A stretch of DNA of 64,000 bases from Triatoma infestans (taxonomy: Eukaryota > Arthropoda > Insecta > Hemiptera > Reduviidae), in NCBI GenBank assembly GCA_011037195.1, contig JAAEAF010001531.1, forward strand, positions 1-64,000. The letters are read 5' to 3'. Below are positions 43,851 through 56,744 of this stretch, piece after piece (position 1 is the stretch's first letter; every line of letters starts with the position of its first letter). A program made the position numbers and the translations under genes. The notes below the pieces were generated by a model. The model was not told the DNA's origin and did not search any database. It was given only the letters and a program-made list of their open reading frames with translations.

Positions 43851-44179
43851 ATTATGCCATACCCGCCGGACATTTCGGATCTCGCATAATCAGGACTACT
43901 TTTTCTTTGATATCTTTTGAGGTGTCATTTAAGATGCGTCAAGTTTCACAGCAACCGAAGAAATGAACTGGCTCACATTTCAAATTAAAAATGTGGACTA
44001 GGTATACTTCAGGTTTAGGGTTAACTCCTTCCCAGTACTGGAAGGGCTTGGGTGAGTTATACGCCATTTAGTTGTCTGTTGGATTGGTGGCATTGTTTTA
44101 GGGCGTTGGCGTTGGCTTATATGGGCGGTTATGAGCGCGAGCTCCCGGACCTGCCCAGAGGTATGTGTAGTGGAAGAAA

Positions 44180-44690
44180 GAAATGGAAAAATAATAGTTT
44201 GGGAAAACAGTTTAGTGAAATAATTTTGTGAATTTTAGCTAGTTCAAATAGTTATTTTAGTGAAGGGGAAAGAGCCAGGTACTATAATTTAGGTCAATGC
44301 TACTGAAGAGACAAAGGGACAAGAAACAGTTAGGATAAGACAATACACTCCCCTCTCCAGACATACCAGCATTATTTTGAAAGGATTTGGACAGTCTGTA
44401 TTAGATATTGAACTAGAACACTTGATTCAGGACTCGCTGGTTTAGCAGCAGTGCCAGTCATAAGTTAAAACATAGCTAGTTTCAGTATATTAATAAGCAT
44501 ATTACTGTGATATTGAAAAGTACTTAAATTCATTTAGAGATTAATATATTCATTTTAAAAACAGTGGTTGGTCTCTTGATTATTTCTTAATCTCTATCTT
44601 GAACATACACACAAGCCCTTTACAAAACCGCTCACGCCACAAACCATTACAAACATACAATACATCACACCAATACATTTCATATGCGTG
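44180..44690 (+). repeat. unnamed dispersed repeat X, copy 1
   Basis: Matches the reverse complement of 49625-50120 with gaps and substitutions. The best blocks are AATAAGCATATTACTGTGATATTG (near 44490), ACACAAGCCCTTTACAAAACC (near 44612) and CATCACACCAATA (near 44663). There is no ORF. It could be a diverged solo LTR or a non-autonomous element. Confidence 0.6.
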
Positions 44691-45886
44691 TTAAAAAAAA
44701 AGACAGTAAAAAATGTATCGTTTCAAAAATGGAATAAATGAGAAATTAAAACAGGATTTGTGATAATTATTCTTATCACTTGTACTTTAAAATCTTAGGA
44801 CTTTATTGCTCGGTGTAATTAACCCCTAATGTTAGACTCGTCAACTGAATAAATCTGACTGATCTCGATAAATATTCATAAAAAACAGTAGACTGACCTC
44901 ATAATATAATATTAAACAGATATTATGTTAATTTTTTAAAATTTGTTTATATTTATTTAATTCATGTTTGTGTTTATAATTGTAACCCTTATAGGAGGGT
45001 CTACTGTTTCCAGACCCGCGAGCTGCAGGTTTGATATACTTGCTTTTAAAGAAGTAAAATAAACTAATCATTATAAAGCTTAAAAGGACATTATAATCAG
45101 ATAATCCATTAAAATTTCTAAAATTGTTGTACAATCCGGAAGGAACAGCTTTTAAAGATCCATAACTTTATACAATAAATCTTCTAGATATCTATATAGA
45201 TGATTTTGCAATGATATATATAAGATGGAGAAGATTCATTTTTATTTTATATTCCCAAGTTAATTACATTATTAGGTTGTTCATTTTATCTTTATTAATC
45301 AAGGATGAACCGTATACTAGGATTATCTAAAAATACACTTTTTACTACTTCTAATATAATCTCACAGTATGAAGGACGGACATAAACTACGATAATCAAA
45401 CAAAACTAATAGTTCAACAACTTATAGTTTAATTAAAACAAACATAACAATAATAAATGTTACATTTATCCTTGTAAATGATTAACTTCAGTTATATTAT
45501 CTAATAACTTATAATGTATAAATAGTTTATAAGAGAACTATAATATGGAATTCCTTATAAAAAAGAAATAATTTAAACCGCATGGTGCTTTTAAACTTGC
45601 AAGGACGTTTACTATATTTTAATGGATTTATTACGTAAGTATCGTTATAATATTTATATTACATTTTAAAGATATTTCTTATCTCAAAGTTCAATGTACT
45701 GAATATTGTGCTTACTTAAGAGAATGCTTTAGCTAAATTGTACATAGTATTAAATAAAGATGTAGTTATTTTTGATTTATATAATTATGAAAGTCATTTA
45801 ATAAGTGAAAAGATTGTTATAGTTTAAATGTGATGTATTAAATGAATCTCACAATTTGCCTAGTTTCCGATATAACCCGCTGACAC
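44691..45886. other. AT-rich spacer, nothing recognised
   Basis: No coding or repeat match. Confidence 0.5.
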
Positions 45887-45899
45887 ATTTATTTATTTA

Positions 45900-46144
45900 G
45901 TTGTTGTGATTGGTTTCGCAGAGCTGGAAAGCATCAGAGATATTTTCCGTGATAGACTTGCACAGAGCAAATGTTGATATACTAACTGTGTTGTACACAA
46001 CTGTATTGATACACAACTGTATTTGCTCTGTGAAATTCTATGTTATTACACTGTTTAACAAAAACATCCTGATGACGGGCGAAGGCCCGAAATTGGTCGA
46101 TGACCACAAAAAGAAGCAGGATATCATGAAAAATATCTCTGATG
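45900..46144 (+). mobile_element. Penelope-type insertion (type A), copy 2
   Basis: A 245-bp insert flanked by ATTTATTTATTTA (45887-45899 and 46145-46157), although the duplicated sequence is itself repetitive. It begins like the 18476 copy (GTGATTGGTTTCGCAGAGC) and ends in ATATCTCTGATG. The left arm is shortened and has lost its hammerhead; the right arm keeps one. Confidence 0.8.
46065..46102 (+). ncRNA. small hammerhead motif, altered stem III
   Basis: CATC, core CTGATGA (46069-46075), stem II GGGC-GAAG-GCCC (one C before it unpaired), GAAA (46089-46092), then TTGGTC and GATG. Stem III reads AUUGGU instead of ACCGGU. Both C-to-U changes keep the palindrome pairable through G-U wobbles. 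Confidence 0.7.
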
Positions 46145-46187
46145 ATTTATTTATTTATTGAATCATTAGTATTTGCCGCATATCTTA

Positions 46188-47191
46188 TTATTATTTGCAG
46201 AAGGGGAGGGCAAACCCTACGCTATCCAAAGCCTCCCAGGGCCCATATAGCTACCCCTAAAGAATAACAACCACTGGGACTAGAATGAAAATCCAGGCCC
46301 AGGTTTTAACCATCTAAGTTTCACCACAGACCGAACAAATCGGACCAAAACCTTAAAAGGACACAGCTTAAGATCCTCTACCGATATCCTATTCCGGTCG
46401 AAGGTCCTAAACCTAATCTCCTCACAACCCAAACAATTCGTCATCAGATGCATGGGTGTTTCCTCCTCACTCTCACAAACTCTACAAAAGGGGTCAGGCA
46501 CGAGTCCCATTATATAGAGATGTCTCCTTAAACCACAATGCCCAGTGAGGAATCCAACCAGATGTCTGAGGGAGGTCCGTGAAAGACATCGGACCCCGCT
46601 ACTCAAAGCTCCGTCCGGGCCCCCAATGAGCATTTTAGACTGCCGACAACCCACTGCACTCATCCATAAGGATGAGTGCTGTGAGGTCATCCACGTCTGA
46701 AAGCCCGACAAACATGCCAGAAGACACACCAACAGCAGGCTCTGGACCAATGAAAGGGAGAGAGGCACCTAATTTGGCAAACCTATCCACCTCCTCATTC
46801 CCAAAATTCCCATATGACCTGGAACCCAGACCAGAAGCACATCCTTCAGAGAAGAAAGCTCTTCCAGTCTTTTAGAACATTCTAACACTAATCTGGAAGT
46901 GAAGACACATGAATTAAGCGCCTTCAACGCAGCTTGGCTGTCCGAGCAGATACAAACACCTTTTAAATTAGTGTTACGCACCCTCTCATCCAAAATACAG
47001 GAAAGAATTGCATAAACCTCAGCCTGGAAAACGGTGGCCCACTCACCAAGAGGCGCTACCAAATGATCTCCCGTCTCAAAATAGACGGCAGCCCCAGACC
47101 TACCATCCATCCTAGAACCGTCCTTGTAGCATCGGAGATAGTTCTCCGGAATCACACCAGACGGACCCAGGGTTAACCAATCTTCCCGTCC
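46188..47191 (-). mobile_element. RNase H LINE, 1-kb 5'-truncated copy
   Basis: On the minus strand it runs from 47191 (truncated start just before RNase H) to an (AAT)n tail at 46188-46199, flanked by CATATCTTA (46179-46187 and 47192-47200). The 3'UTR shares GGGCCC..GAGGCTTTGGATAGCGTAGGG with the modules at 24133 and 37178, so all three belong to one LINE family. Confidence 0.88.
46280..47191 (-). pseudogene. LINE ORF2 C-terminus: RNase H and zinc finger
   Basis: The minus-strand frame reads CYKDGSRMDGRSG (first catalytic D), FQAEVYAI (E), ICSDSQAAL (D) and WVPGHMGI. One base is lost near 46805 (compare the copy at 63393), so GNEQVD is replaced by a shifted reading that stops at 46769-46771. 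A two-base deletion near 46705 restores phase, and the frame continues through TGHCGLRR to the finger FCRVCESEEETPMHLMTNC, ending at 46280. The fourth RNase H aspartate is thus out of frame. Confidence 0.85.
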
Positions 47192-47200
47192 CATATCTTA

Positions 47201-47640
47201 CTACTATATTTATGCTGGCAGTGATGTGCTTTGCCTTGAAATGTGAGCCACTTTTTTTTTGGCCATTTACACTTTGTTCAATGTTAGGAAACTTCTCGCC
47301 ATGTAATGACAACAAATCCTACAGTGCAATATCCGTGCAGTAAGCCGGATATGGCGGAATTTCCCCGCGTTATTTTCCAATAGTATCAAGGGTTGATTGA
47401 GCATTATGTGGGCCAGCGTTTGCCTTTTGTCTTTGGCGGTTATATCCAGAAAAAAATCTCAAGCGTGCCATACCAGGCTGAGGGGGGAAAAAATAGGCGG
47501 CTTTGTATGCTGACAGGTTCCTCACAATGATCACTCAACAATGTTACACTCAAGAATCATCAAAAATGTGGGGATATGGAAGAGACTCCAGTACATCTGA
47601 TAACCGGACTGCCAAATTATTATCCAGAGAAGATTTGGAA
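47201..47640. other. no gene recognised; GC-richer patch
   Basis: 47330-47480 contains GCCGGATATGGCGG and other G-rich words without a family match. Confidence 0.45.
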
Positions 47641-47644
47641 GACT

Positions 47645-48152
47645 GGGTAAAAATACAATTTAAGCAGAGTTTTGTGGGGGTGGGAGTGTTGTACTTTCCT
47701 ATAAAGCGCTATTTTAATTTTTTTTTTTTTTTTTAGGATTCTATCGTCTAAACATTGTATTAATTGAAATGAAATGTATTGTCCAAATTCCGAGTTTTAA
47801 AGAAAATCGGTACATTAGAAGTGCGGTTTTCAGTTTTCTACAATTTTCACCATAAAGATACTAACAGGTTTCATTAAAGTTGTGTATACTAACTATACAA
47901 CAAAAAAAAACCTATCACTTTATTTTTTACGTTTTCCGAGTTAATTAATTTTTGAGGGGCACTTGGTGAGCTGTAAGGTAACGTCTCCCCCCCACCCCCC
48001 AAAATCGTTTATTTATTAAATTTAGACGCTCCCATAGGTATAACAATATTGGAAACAACTAAAATTTATTAAAAATTATAAGCGTGTTAATTACAGCTAC
48101 GAAATTGCTGTAAAACAATGTCATGTGAGTGTTTCATACCAGATTTTTTTTG
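47645..48152 (+). mobile_element. family R fragment (3' half)
   Basis: GGGTGGGAGTG..TTTCCTATAAAGCGC, TTCCGAGTTTTAAAGAAAATC, AGAAGTGCGG, then the R end at 48115-48152 (AATGTCATGTGAGTGTTTCATACCAGA and T-run). Confidence 0.75.
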
Positions 48153-49624
48153 TAATTATTATAATAATTTATTTTCATTAATTTGCCCATACCATAAAAT
48201 TCAACTCAATTAGGAAATTTTATCGATTAAAAAAAAAAAAAAAAATGAATAAAGCCAACGTATAAAAACATGATTATTGTTTAAATGCTTCTATATATAT
48301 CTTTATTTATTTTTTTTAATGATGTCTTTAAATTATTTAACTATTCTCTTATCTAACTATTTAGATACTCAATCCTGTTTCAAGAGCCTGGATCTATATC
48401 GCAATTCCCAAGTTTAAAGAGAAATGTTTTCAGGAAGCTGTTGTTATACTTGATTTCAACTCAAAATTATAATTATGAAAAAATGAAATATTGGTAATAG
48501 TGTATTAATTTCATTTTGAATTTTAAATGACGACAATGCCTAATATTTTATGGTATAGGAAATTTAACAAAAATAAATATAATTATCTAAATATAAACTA
48601 CAAAAAAAAAAAATTGAAAACAAAATACGTGTAACTTGGAATATTGGCAATTGGACAAGAAGTAGCAACTGATTTACTCTCCCACCCTCAAATAAATCCA
48701 TTTCTTACTGGGTAAAACAAAGCATGAAGAATAACTGCATTCTAGCCACACAACATCAGTTAAAACATCATTTTTAAATATTTTTGTAGATTTAAAAATA
48801 AATATAGCACAACAATCTGCACATATAATGATGATCTCATATCATTAAAAAAATTAAAAATTAAAATGTATTATTTATTAACATTAATGAATTTGTAGCG
48901 CATTTGTTTTTCGAAGAGATTAATTATTTTAAACTGCTAACTTTGTCTTAATTTAGTGTAGGAGGAATTATTGCGTTGGTAACTCAATTTTTTTGGAAAT
49001 TGACATTTTCACTGGAAAATCACAAACAAAATTTAATATATATCGAGAAAAAAATCAGAGGAAGCTGCAAGTTTATATTCCCAATGGTTTCGATCAAAAT
49101 CCATCAACCAGAAATCGGAATTTACTGAAAGTTCCAATTGGCGAGTTATGAAGGGAGCTTCAATTTTAAATTTTCATCTAAAATGGCCGTAATACCATTC
49201 TACTTCCTCTCTATAGTACTGAGGCATTGCTTTAAAACAGTGCTAGAATTCCAAATATGAAGAAAGTTGATACTACCGAAGGTGCATCTTTACAGAGGGT
49301 ATTATGATGTAGCAAAATTTGTCAGGTTTTATCTACATATAGCTTCTTCAAACATCCTGACTTCCTGCGCATTGTTGACAATACTTTTACTAAATTGCCA
49401 TACATAATAATATACATAATATCTGTAGATGTGGTGGTTTTGTGCTGTAACTGTTCAGGGGTCATTGTATCCAATTTCAGGCAACACTATACCATATACC
49501 TACACTCGTATTGTACCCAATATAGTTGACCACAAGAAAATTAAAATTGATTGTTCGAGGATTTCGAAGGAGTTCCTACTTTACTTTTCATATAAAACGC
49601 AATTTCAATTCAATATACGGTTCG
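48153..49624. other. AT-rich spacer with faint R traces
   Basis: A weak R-like stretch at about 48960-49290 (CATTTTCACTGGAAAAT, AACCAGAAATCGGAATTTACTG). Nothing else seen. Confidence 0.45.
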
Positions 49625-50120
49625 AATACGTAGATAATGAAATGTTATTGGTGTGATGTGTGTTGTATGTTTGTAGTGTGTGGAGCACGAGCGGTTTTGT
49701 TAAGGGCTTGTGTGTTTAAAGAGAAGAGAAGTAATAAAAAATAAATAAGAAAACACTGCTAGATTAAACTAAATATATTATCTTTAAAGAAATTTAAATA
49801 CTTTACAATATCACAACAATATGCTTATTAAATCAATTATTTATCTAAATTAAATGCTAAACTCTTATAACTGGCATTGAAGTTAAGTGAATGATTCCTG
49901 ATACAAATGTTCTGGTTGAATGTCTAATTCAGGAAGTCCTGTTTGAAAGCAGAATTTAGACTGTCTCTCTTGAAAGAATGCTTTCTCTTGGTAGTTCAAA
50001 TCCTCCCCTGTGAGAAGGGGTAAAAAGACAAAGCTGACTAAGTTCTATGAACTATTCTGTAACGGTGTTCTTTACCTGGAATAGTCCCTTTTGCCAGCGA
50101 ATGTTAGAATATCCTTCAAA
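49625..50120 (-). repeat. unnamed dispersed repeat X, copy 2 (inverted)
   Basis: Reverse-complement partner of 44180-44690. The shared blocks are in the same order, including CACAAGCCCTTAACAAAACCGC (49680-49715 region) and GAATTAGACATTCAACCAGAAC (near 49920). Confidence 0.6.
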
Positions 50121-50194
50121 TAATAATTTTCTTCAAATAAAATATATTTTCATTCGCTTCTTCCACTAAATAACTTTAAGTGCAATTAGGTGCA

Positions 50195-50390
50195 TTCTAA
50201 AAAAGTCAAATTTTAAGAAAAACTAGTTAAAACGGAAGTATGTCTGCAATGAACAACAATTTCTGGATTTCTCTGTAAAACGGATTTTGCTGTAAAACGG
50301 CTCCAGCGATTTTCTTATAGACACATCACTTTTTATTACAAACACCATTTCTGGACAAATTTTTAATGATTTTTAAGGTATCTGTTACTG
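50195..50390 (+). mobile_element. family R fragment
   Basis: AAAACGGAAGTATGTCTGC, AAAACGGCTCCAGCGATTTTC, CACTTTTTATTACAAACACC, in R order. Confidence 0.65.
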
Positions 50391-51060
50391 GATTACTCTA
50401 ACTGCTAGTGTAAGTTTTAATAATGATTGATGGAGACGCTGCCTCCAAAGTAGTCGCGGTTTCGCCTCGGGTGGGGCTATACTTCGGCATTCCAGCCATT
50501 ACGTTCAAGAAACGCTTCATAGCATAAAAAAAAAAAAATCAACATTGCATCTTTATACTTATTTAATTATATATACAATTAGATTTATTAAAAATTCCCC
50601 AAGTTTGACGAACTTTTGATCTAGGGACAACTTTCAAGGAATTTCAGGGAAACACGCTTTATTAATCATTATTAAAGATGAACTGGATTATCATAAAATA
50701 TAATAATTTTATAATTTATAAAAATATGTTCAATAAAAATTGAATTTTTATTATGTGCAATCAATGATAATTTTTTATTTGAAATTATATTATCTAATAT
50801 AAGTTGATATTATCAAAAAGGTTAATGACCAATAGTAGGATATTAATGTGACCATGAGGTCATCATTAAAGATGTCCACTTTACAGTACTGAGATAAAAA
50901 TAAGAGAAGGTAAAATATTTATGTATAAATACTCAAGTGAATTTTCTCTTAAAAGCAATTCTCACAACTCTAAATAATATAAATTTTCTCTTTAGCTAGA
51001 AAATTTTTAATTCAACAGTTTGCCTTAATATTAATGATGGGTGGTGAGAACTATATAATT
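50391..51060. other. AT-rich spacer, nothing recognised
   Basis: No match seen. Confidence 0.5.
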
Positions 51061-51065
51061 TGATA

Positions 51066-51245
51066 AAATGCACTTTAGATAGAAACTTAGAATCACTTAA
51101 TATAATTTTTTCTGATTCGCAATTCGCTAAAAACATTTATTTTTTGCCTACTCTGGTGACCTCAAAACATGTATTGTATTCTCAGTGAAAAACCCCAATT
51201 TGGTAAATATGACACGATCTTAAAATAGTTTCTCTTTCTTAGGCG
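51066..51245 (-). mobile_element. family R variant 5'-part fragment
   Basis: GCACTTTAGATAGAAAC, TTCGCTAAAAACATT, GACCTCAAAACATG and ACGATCTTAAAATAG, minus strand. It adjoins a full copy. Confidence 0.68.
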
Positions 51246-51257
51246 TATGACAAAAGT

Positions 51258-52246
51258 AAAAAATCTAGTGTGTGATACACACACACACAACTTTCTCTTA
51301 CTCCATTTTTCAGAATTTTGTCGATATTATTATGGAGAAAATACCCCCAAAAAAACTGAAAAACTGATCAGTAAAAACACACATCCGGTTAACTAATTTT
51401 TTTTTTGAAACTCAGAATTTTTAGCAATCATTTATTTCTAAATTAATTTTGTTTAGATGGTAGAATTGTATAATCAACTATGATAGCACTTTACAGGAAA
51501 ACATTATCCCTTCCCCAGAAGCTCCTTTAAATGACTTTACCAGGATAAATATTTCAAATAAAAGTTGTAGCTCTTTATATGTACATTCCTAGTTTAAAGA
51601 AAATCGTTGGAGCTTTTTTTTAGAGAAAATAGCAGAAAACTGAATAATACTTTTCAATAAAAACGCACTTCCGGTCATCTGATTTTGTTCAAACATGGGA
51701 ATTTCAACAACATATTTAATTCTAATTAATATTATTTTGATGAAAGAATTATGTAATAAACTGAAATAGCACTTTAGTAGACAACCTAACCCCATCCCCT
51801 CACCCCAAAAAAGTGCCCTTAAATGCATTTTCCCAGAGAAATGTTTCAAATAAACATTGTAGGTCTTTGTATGGTTGTTTTTCACACAAGCAAAAAATTA
51901 ATTAACAAAGCTTAAAAAAATTGGTTGGAGCCAATTTTGAGAAAATTGGAAATAAGTGAAAAAAAGAAAAAAATTCAGTAAAGTGGTACTTCCGGTTGAG
52001 AAATTTCGACAGATAATGTACCATGGTAATACCTAAACGTAATATCAAGTTTAAACTTCCGACGATTTTTTTTCTTTTTTGAGTTATGCTGTTCAGATAC
52101 ACACACACACACACACACACACACACCATTTGCTAAAAACCACTTTTTTTTGGATTCAGGAAACCTCGAAACGGATATTTCTGGTGAAAACTTGATATAT
52201 GACAGATTAGAATAATACTTACTCTAACTAGGAGTAAGAGAAAGTA
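51258..52246 (-). mobile_element. family R, full-length copy
   Basis: Minus strand from the palindrome (52213-52246, ACTAGGAGTAAGAGAAAGT) to the tail near 51258. The CA microsatellite is at 52096-52127. Landmarks are ACTTCCGGTTGAG (51998), CACTTCCGGTCATC (51666) and CACATCCGGTTAAC (51380). The tail hairpin is replaced by a CA-rich ACACACACACAC. Confidence 0.87.
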
Positions 52247-52387
52247 AAAAGAAAAAAAATTATTCTTGGACAATAAAAATTGATTTATGAGATTTTTAAT
52301 TTCTATTTTATTTAAATAAATTCGATGCCCCTAGTTAATATGTAACTTGAAGAAAATCTATCGATTTTATAATAGTATTCATTACGG

Positions 52388-52424
52388 CAGGAGAAAGTCA
52401 TGTGAGTGTTTCATATCAGATTTT
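52388..52424 (+). mobile_element. solo 3' tail of family R
   Basis: CAGGAGAAAGTCATG, TGAGTGTTTCATATCAGA and TTTT, without a body upstream. Confidence 0.72.
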
Positions 52425-53579
52425 ATATATATATATTTGTACTGATGCAGAAATAATTATAAAAACAGAAAATTGAGATACTGAAATAAAATGGTTGTTT
52501 TATAAAAGTGGGGTTGGGACAGTATGTATAATGTCAGACAATAAGATCCCGTTGATAGGGTTAGTATAACTACGCGTTACATAGAGGTAAACATCCAACC
52601 AGGATATGTATGTATGTATGTATGTTGTTGCGCTGTACAACGTGTAGTTAGTGAGGCGCACATATTACAGGGGGCTAGGTAGTTTATATTGGGATAGGTT
52701 ATGGACCACCTTACAGATATTCACATTTTATATATATATATACATATATATTCCTGTATATATATATATATATATATCACGGTAGTATATACCACCTTTA
52801 TAGAAGTTTGGCCTAGGTTAGGACACCATACAAACCTATCTATCCCCACCACCTCCTACACAGTGTCCCCCCCCACTCGCCTTTACTATTTTACTCCTAT
52901 CTTTCAAGCCACTATATTATTTATACTTACCCCCCACTATTCTATTAAAAAAAATTAAAAAATAAAATAAATAAATTCACCTTCCTTTTTAGTAACAAGG
53001 TCACACTATATTACTTTTTCACTACACATAATAGTTTTAATATACAAATACACTTACAGTAAGTTTTGTGAACACTGTGTTGATGGAGGGGGGTGCTCTT
53101 ACACTTCGTCATCATCATCATCATTCCCCACCTCTTTGCAATGTGTTGAAAGAAACCACGGTGGCTCTTTGTTACTATTGTATTTCACACATAAGATTTT
53201 ATCTTCCTTTTTTCATTTTTATTTTTTTTCTAATCTTTTACTCTATATTTTTTTATAACTTTATTGTACACGACGTCATCCATTACTCTTAAGAGTTTTT
53301 TTTGAAAACTTCTAAATTCTACTAGTGACTGACTGCTTGAACAAACTATTGTCATTGTATTTTTTTTCTTTTTACTTTTAACTTCTCTTACTGCGCTGCA
53401 AGTGGAAGCAATGCATATTTTAGAATTCGATGGGTATTTCACCTCAAATGCTGGTTGGGCAGACTCTTTGAATGGGTATTCTCCTCTGTTTTGAAACACG
53501 CCACACAATAGTGCTAAAACATTGGTAGCCAACTAACTACACTCACTTAATTGAATCAATTATATTCTATAGATTAATT
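52425..53579. other. no gene recognised; simple repeats
   Basis: A (TA)n tract lies at 52722-52778. A 100-codon minus-strand frame (53230-53532) ends in lysine-rich, low-complexity sequence. It is the least repeat-like open frame in the window, but no motif identifies it and I do not call it. Confidence 0.45.
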
Positions 53580-53639
53580 CGGGAACAACTCATTCTAGGC
53601 CATCGGCATCATGAGAACGCTGAGAAGTAATTTTCCGGG

Positions 53640-53859
53640 AGAGTTTGAGCAGAGATAGATGACCGAAACAGGATTACAGTGTGTGGTTAAAGTGTGTGGA
53701 ATTTTTTATAATGGGCAGGCCTGGGAGGATTGGAGCTGAAAGATGTTTTTAGATATTGTAGACAAACCGGCAGACTACCGGGGGAGATTATTTAGGGGGA
53801 TGATTTGGGGGGGATAAAAGTCACATAGGCTTAGGTCCCAAGCCGATAGGCACCCAGAT

Positions 53860-53895
<36 letters not shown>

Positions 53896-53896
53896 T
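53640..53896 (+). mobile_element. 3' end of a retroelement with (TAA)n tail
   Basis: GC-richer non-coding sequence ending GGTCCCAAGCCGATAGGCACCCAGA, then eleven or more TAA units at 53859-53893. A (TAA)n end is typical of I-like LINEs and of SINEs that use them. The upstream limit is uncertain. Confidence 0.55.
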
Positions 53897-53959
53897 ATCG
53901 GATTGTGTTCAAGTCGCATAGGAAGGGAACATTCAGATCATTATGAACGTTAATGTTAG

Positions 53960-55198
53960 GGTGACACTAGTATTCTATTGGTGAAGGCTAAAGAGATGCC
54001 ACTACCACTAAGAAGAGATTTACTAATGGGTAGATTCTGGTGTAGAAGGCTGATATCATTCAATCAGCTGCCTCAAACGGGAGTCTCTAGGCTGGCAGAC
54101 TTGGTCTCCTCACACAGGTTTTGGTATAAAAGGAAACAGCCGATAAGTGTCAGGATGGTTGGAGTTGTTACTGACATGTATTCCAGATTCACTGCTTTGC
54201 ATAGGATCCCGAGGCGACGGTTAACCTACAGTGTGGTCTGTTCAGAGTCATATTATGTTCATTTGAACATATATGACAAACTTAAAAACGAAGGAGGTGA
54301 GTGCATGGTTTGGGGGATCACTGCGGTGTTTAAGGAGAGCCTAGCCAATCCGTATTTCCTGTTTACGGATGGACCCAGATCGATCATGGAGTGGGTTGTG
54401 CCATATGGGACCCCCAGACTGGCAGCTCCAAGAAGTACAGGCTTTCAAATATCGCCTCGGTATATACTGCGGAATTGGCAGCAATTTGGAAAGCAATAGG
54501 GCTGGCAGATAAGATAAGCCAGAAGAGGGTCAAACACTGTGGTAGTTTTCAGTGACTCAAGAAGTACACTTCAGAAGATAAAATGTCCACGTGATGTAAT
54601 AAACCCGATACTCGTAGAAGTAGCGAATAGGTTGGAGAATGCTGCAGGAAGGATACATGTAGTGTGGATCAAAGGGCATGCCGGGATCCAAGGTAATGAA
54701 TATGTCGATATCCTGGCAAAAGATGCTATTAAGTCTGGTGAAGACATTCCGATAGCTAGTTTGAGAGATATTAACAATGCTCTGAAAAGTAAGTATTTAG
54801 AATTATGGCAGGATCAATATGGAAAAGAATATACAGGCAAATATTATTCAGACATACAGCCTCGAATCTCTTGTAGACCTTGGTTTGAAGAGTTGGAGGG
54901 GGAAAGGCAATTTTATACCATGATAATACGATTGAGGTTTAACCATAATCTCATCAAGCCGCACCTTTATAAAATACGCATCGTAAATAGTCCCAAATGC
55001 GATTGCGGTAACGGAGAGGATGGCGTTCATCAATCATTTACACTTTAGTTGTAAAATGTATAGTAAAAAAAGGGAAACGTTTGTAACCGAACTGTCCAAG
55101 TATGTACGATATCCTTGTAGCGCAAAAAGCGTATTGGCACTAATGGAAAAGGAAGCGCTTGTTTGCATATACACAAGTTCATCAAAGGGAATAAAATG
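53960..55198 (+). pseudogene. RNase H LINE ORF2 C-terminus, frameshifted
   Basis: A second RNase H LINE family. The frame from 53978 reads PLPLRRDLLMGRFWCRR..RFTALHRIPRRR and FLFTDGPRS (first catalytic D). YTAELAAIWKAI (E) lies in another frame at 54454-54500. VVFSDSRS (D), HVVWIKGHAGIQGNEYVDILAKDA (H, D) and PKCDCGNGEDG return in the first frame to about 55020. The finger's H..C and the final ALMEKEALVCIY are in a third frame ending at 55198. At least three frameshifts make it non-functional. No target-site duplication was found. Confidence 0.83.
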
Positions 55199-56740
55199 AA
55201 AATAAAGTCGGATTAGGAATTATCTTTCAGTACATTGTAGTTCTGTGGCTCATTTCACTTATATAGACACCAAAACAACATAGTATACAAAGGCATTAAC
55301 CATAAAATTGTTTTCTCTGCAAGGATGGAGAATGAAGAAGGGGAAGAGGTTGCAGAAGCCTAATGGAAGACTACAAGAGACATGTCAATTTGAAAAGATG
55401 GGGCTGGTTTTTTCCACCAACATACTGGCAGTTGCAGGCAATTAGAAGCCAAGGGTAGTTAATAATGTCAATATGTTGGTTTTTTCCAGCCCTCAAAATT
55501 AAAACAGCTGGTTAATGTCAAACAGACAAAACCAAAAAATAGATAAACAAATAATGTTCGGGTGATAATTTTTGACATGCATCATGCCTGGCACTCAATG
55601 AATATTCAATGGATTTTTCTCATTCAATAACCACTTTTCATTAAAAAATAATGCTATATTTGAAAATTTATTAAAAACATATTGTGTGGTCTTAATTTGA
55701 AATAAAAAAATTGCTTTCGAAATCTATATATTTAAGTTTACACACATGAGTAAAATTTGAAATTATTAAGAGAAATGTCAGGTTTATAATTACAGTTGTA
55801 TAGTAATGTTTCACACTAGAATATTGTATGTAATTGTTCTTATAAACAATACTAATTTTAAAATAATATTAAAGCACAAAACTTAATTAGAAAACTAAAC
55901 TTTATTTGATAAAGAAAAAGAACAAAATTCCTAAAAAGTTAAGATAAAAATAAAACTGTCCTAATAAGATGCAAAGTGATAAAACAGTGATTAGAAACGA
56001 TTGGGGAAATTCCTTGGTTTTCAAAAATATTTTAATTGCCCTATTAATTATGGAAACGTAATTAATATTTTCACAACTTCTATAGAAAAAGAAAAAAAAG
56101 AATTCTTTAATAAAATTAGAGGAAAAAACAAAAATAAATAAATAAATAAATAAATAAACAGAATTTACTGTCAGTTACAATTGTATTAACTGGTTAATTT
56201 CAAGGTCAATCATGTAATATAAAATATCCCATGATCAATTTATAATATATATTATGTCTTAACTTTGTTATTTATAATATATTTAAAAGTTTATGATCAT
56301 TCCATTTACTATATAATTAAATAAAAAATTATTAATATTCATATTAAGTTGCAAGAATTAATTATATTATGTTGGCTATAATAATTTGCATTTAAAATTA
56401 CAGGAAGGATATTTCATTTTTATTTTGTCAAGTCGGAACGTTTTTCACCCTCTCTCTCTTTCATTGTGTTCACCAAGAAATTTATGAAGTAATGAAGATT
56501 TAAGTTTATATTTTTAAGCGATTTTTTTTTTGTTTTGTTTATTCGACAAAGTTTATTAAAAATTATTTGTTAAAATATTTTTCAGAAATCTTTTTCCGCT
56601 TTCTAGTTGTAAGATAATTTTGATTGGCATAGTGCAATCGTAATTTGCAGCTGGAAACCTTAAAAGATCAGCCTGCTTAAAATAAATCGTTTCCAAAACA
56701 AAATGGTTTCGAAATAATATTTCCATTCGTGTAAATAATT
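55199..56740. other. AT-rich spacer, nothing recognised
   Basis: Possibly LINE 3'UTR in its first part. The rest is A/T runs and an (AAAT)n tract near 56133-56158. Confidence 0.5.
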
Positions 56741-56744
56741 ATCA

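Noticed and set aside
53230..53532. A 100-codon minus-strand frame starting MATNVLALLCG
   Set aside because: Least repeat-like frame seen, but no motif, no splice context and a lysine-rich low-complexity end; not enough to call an exon.
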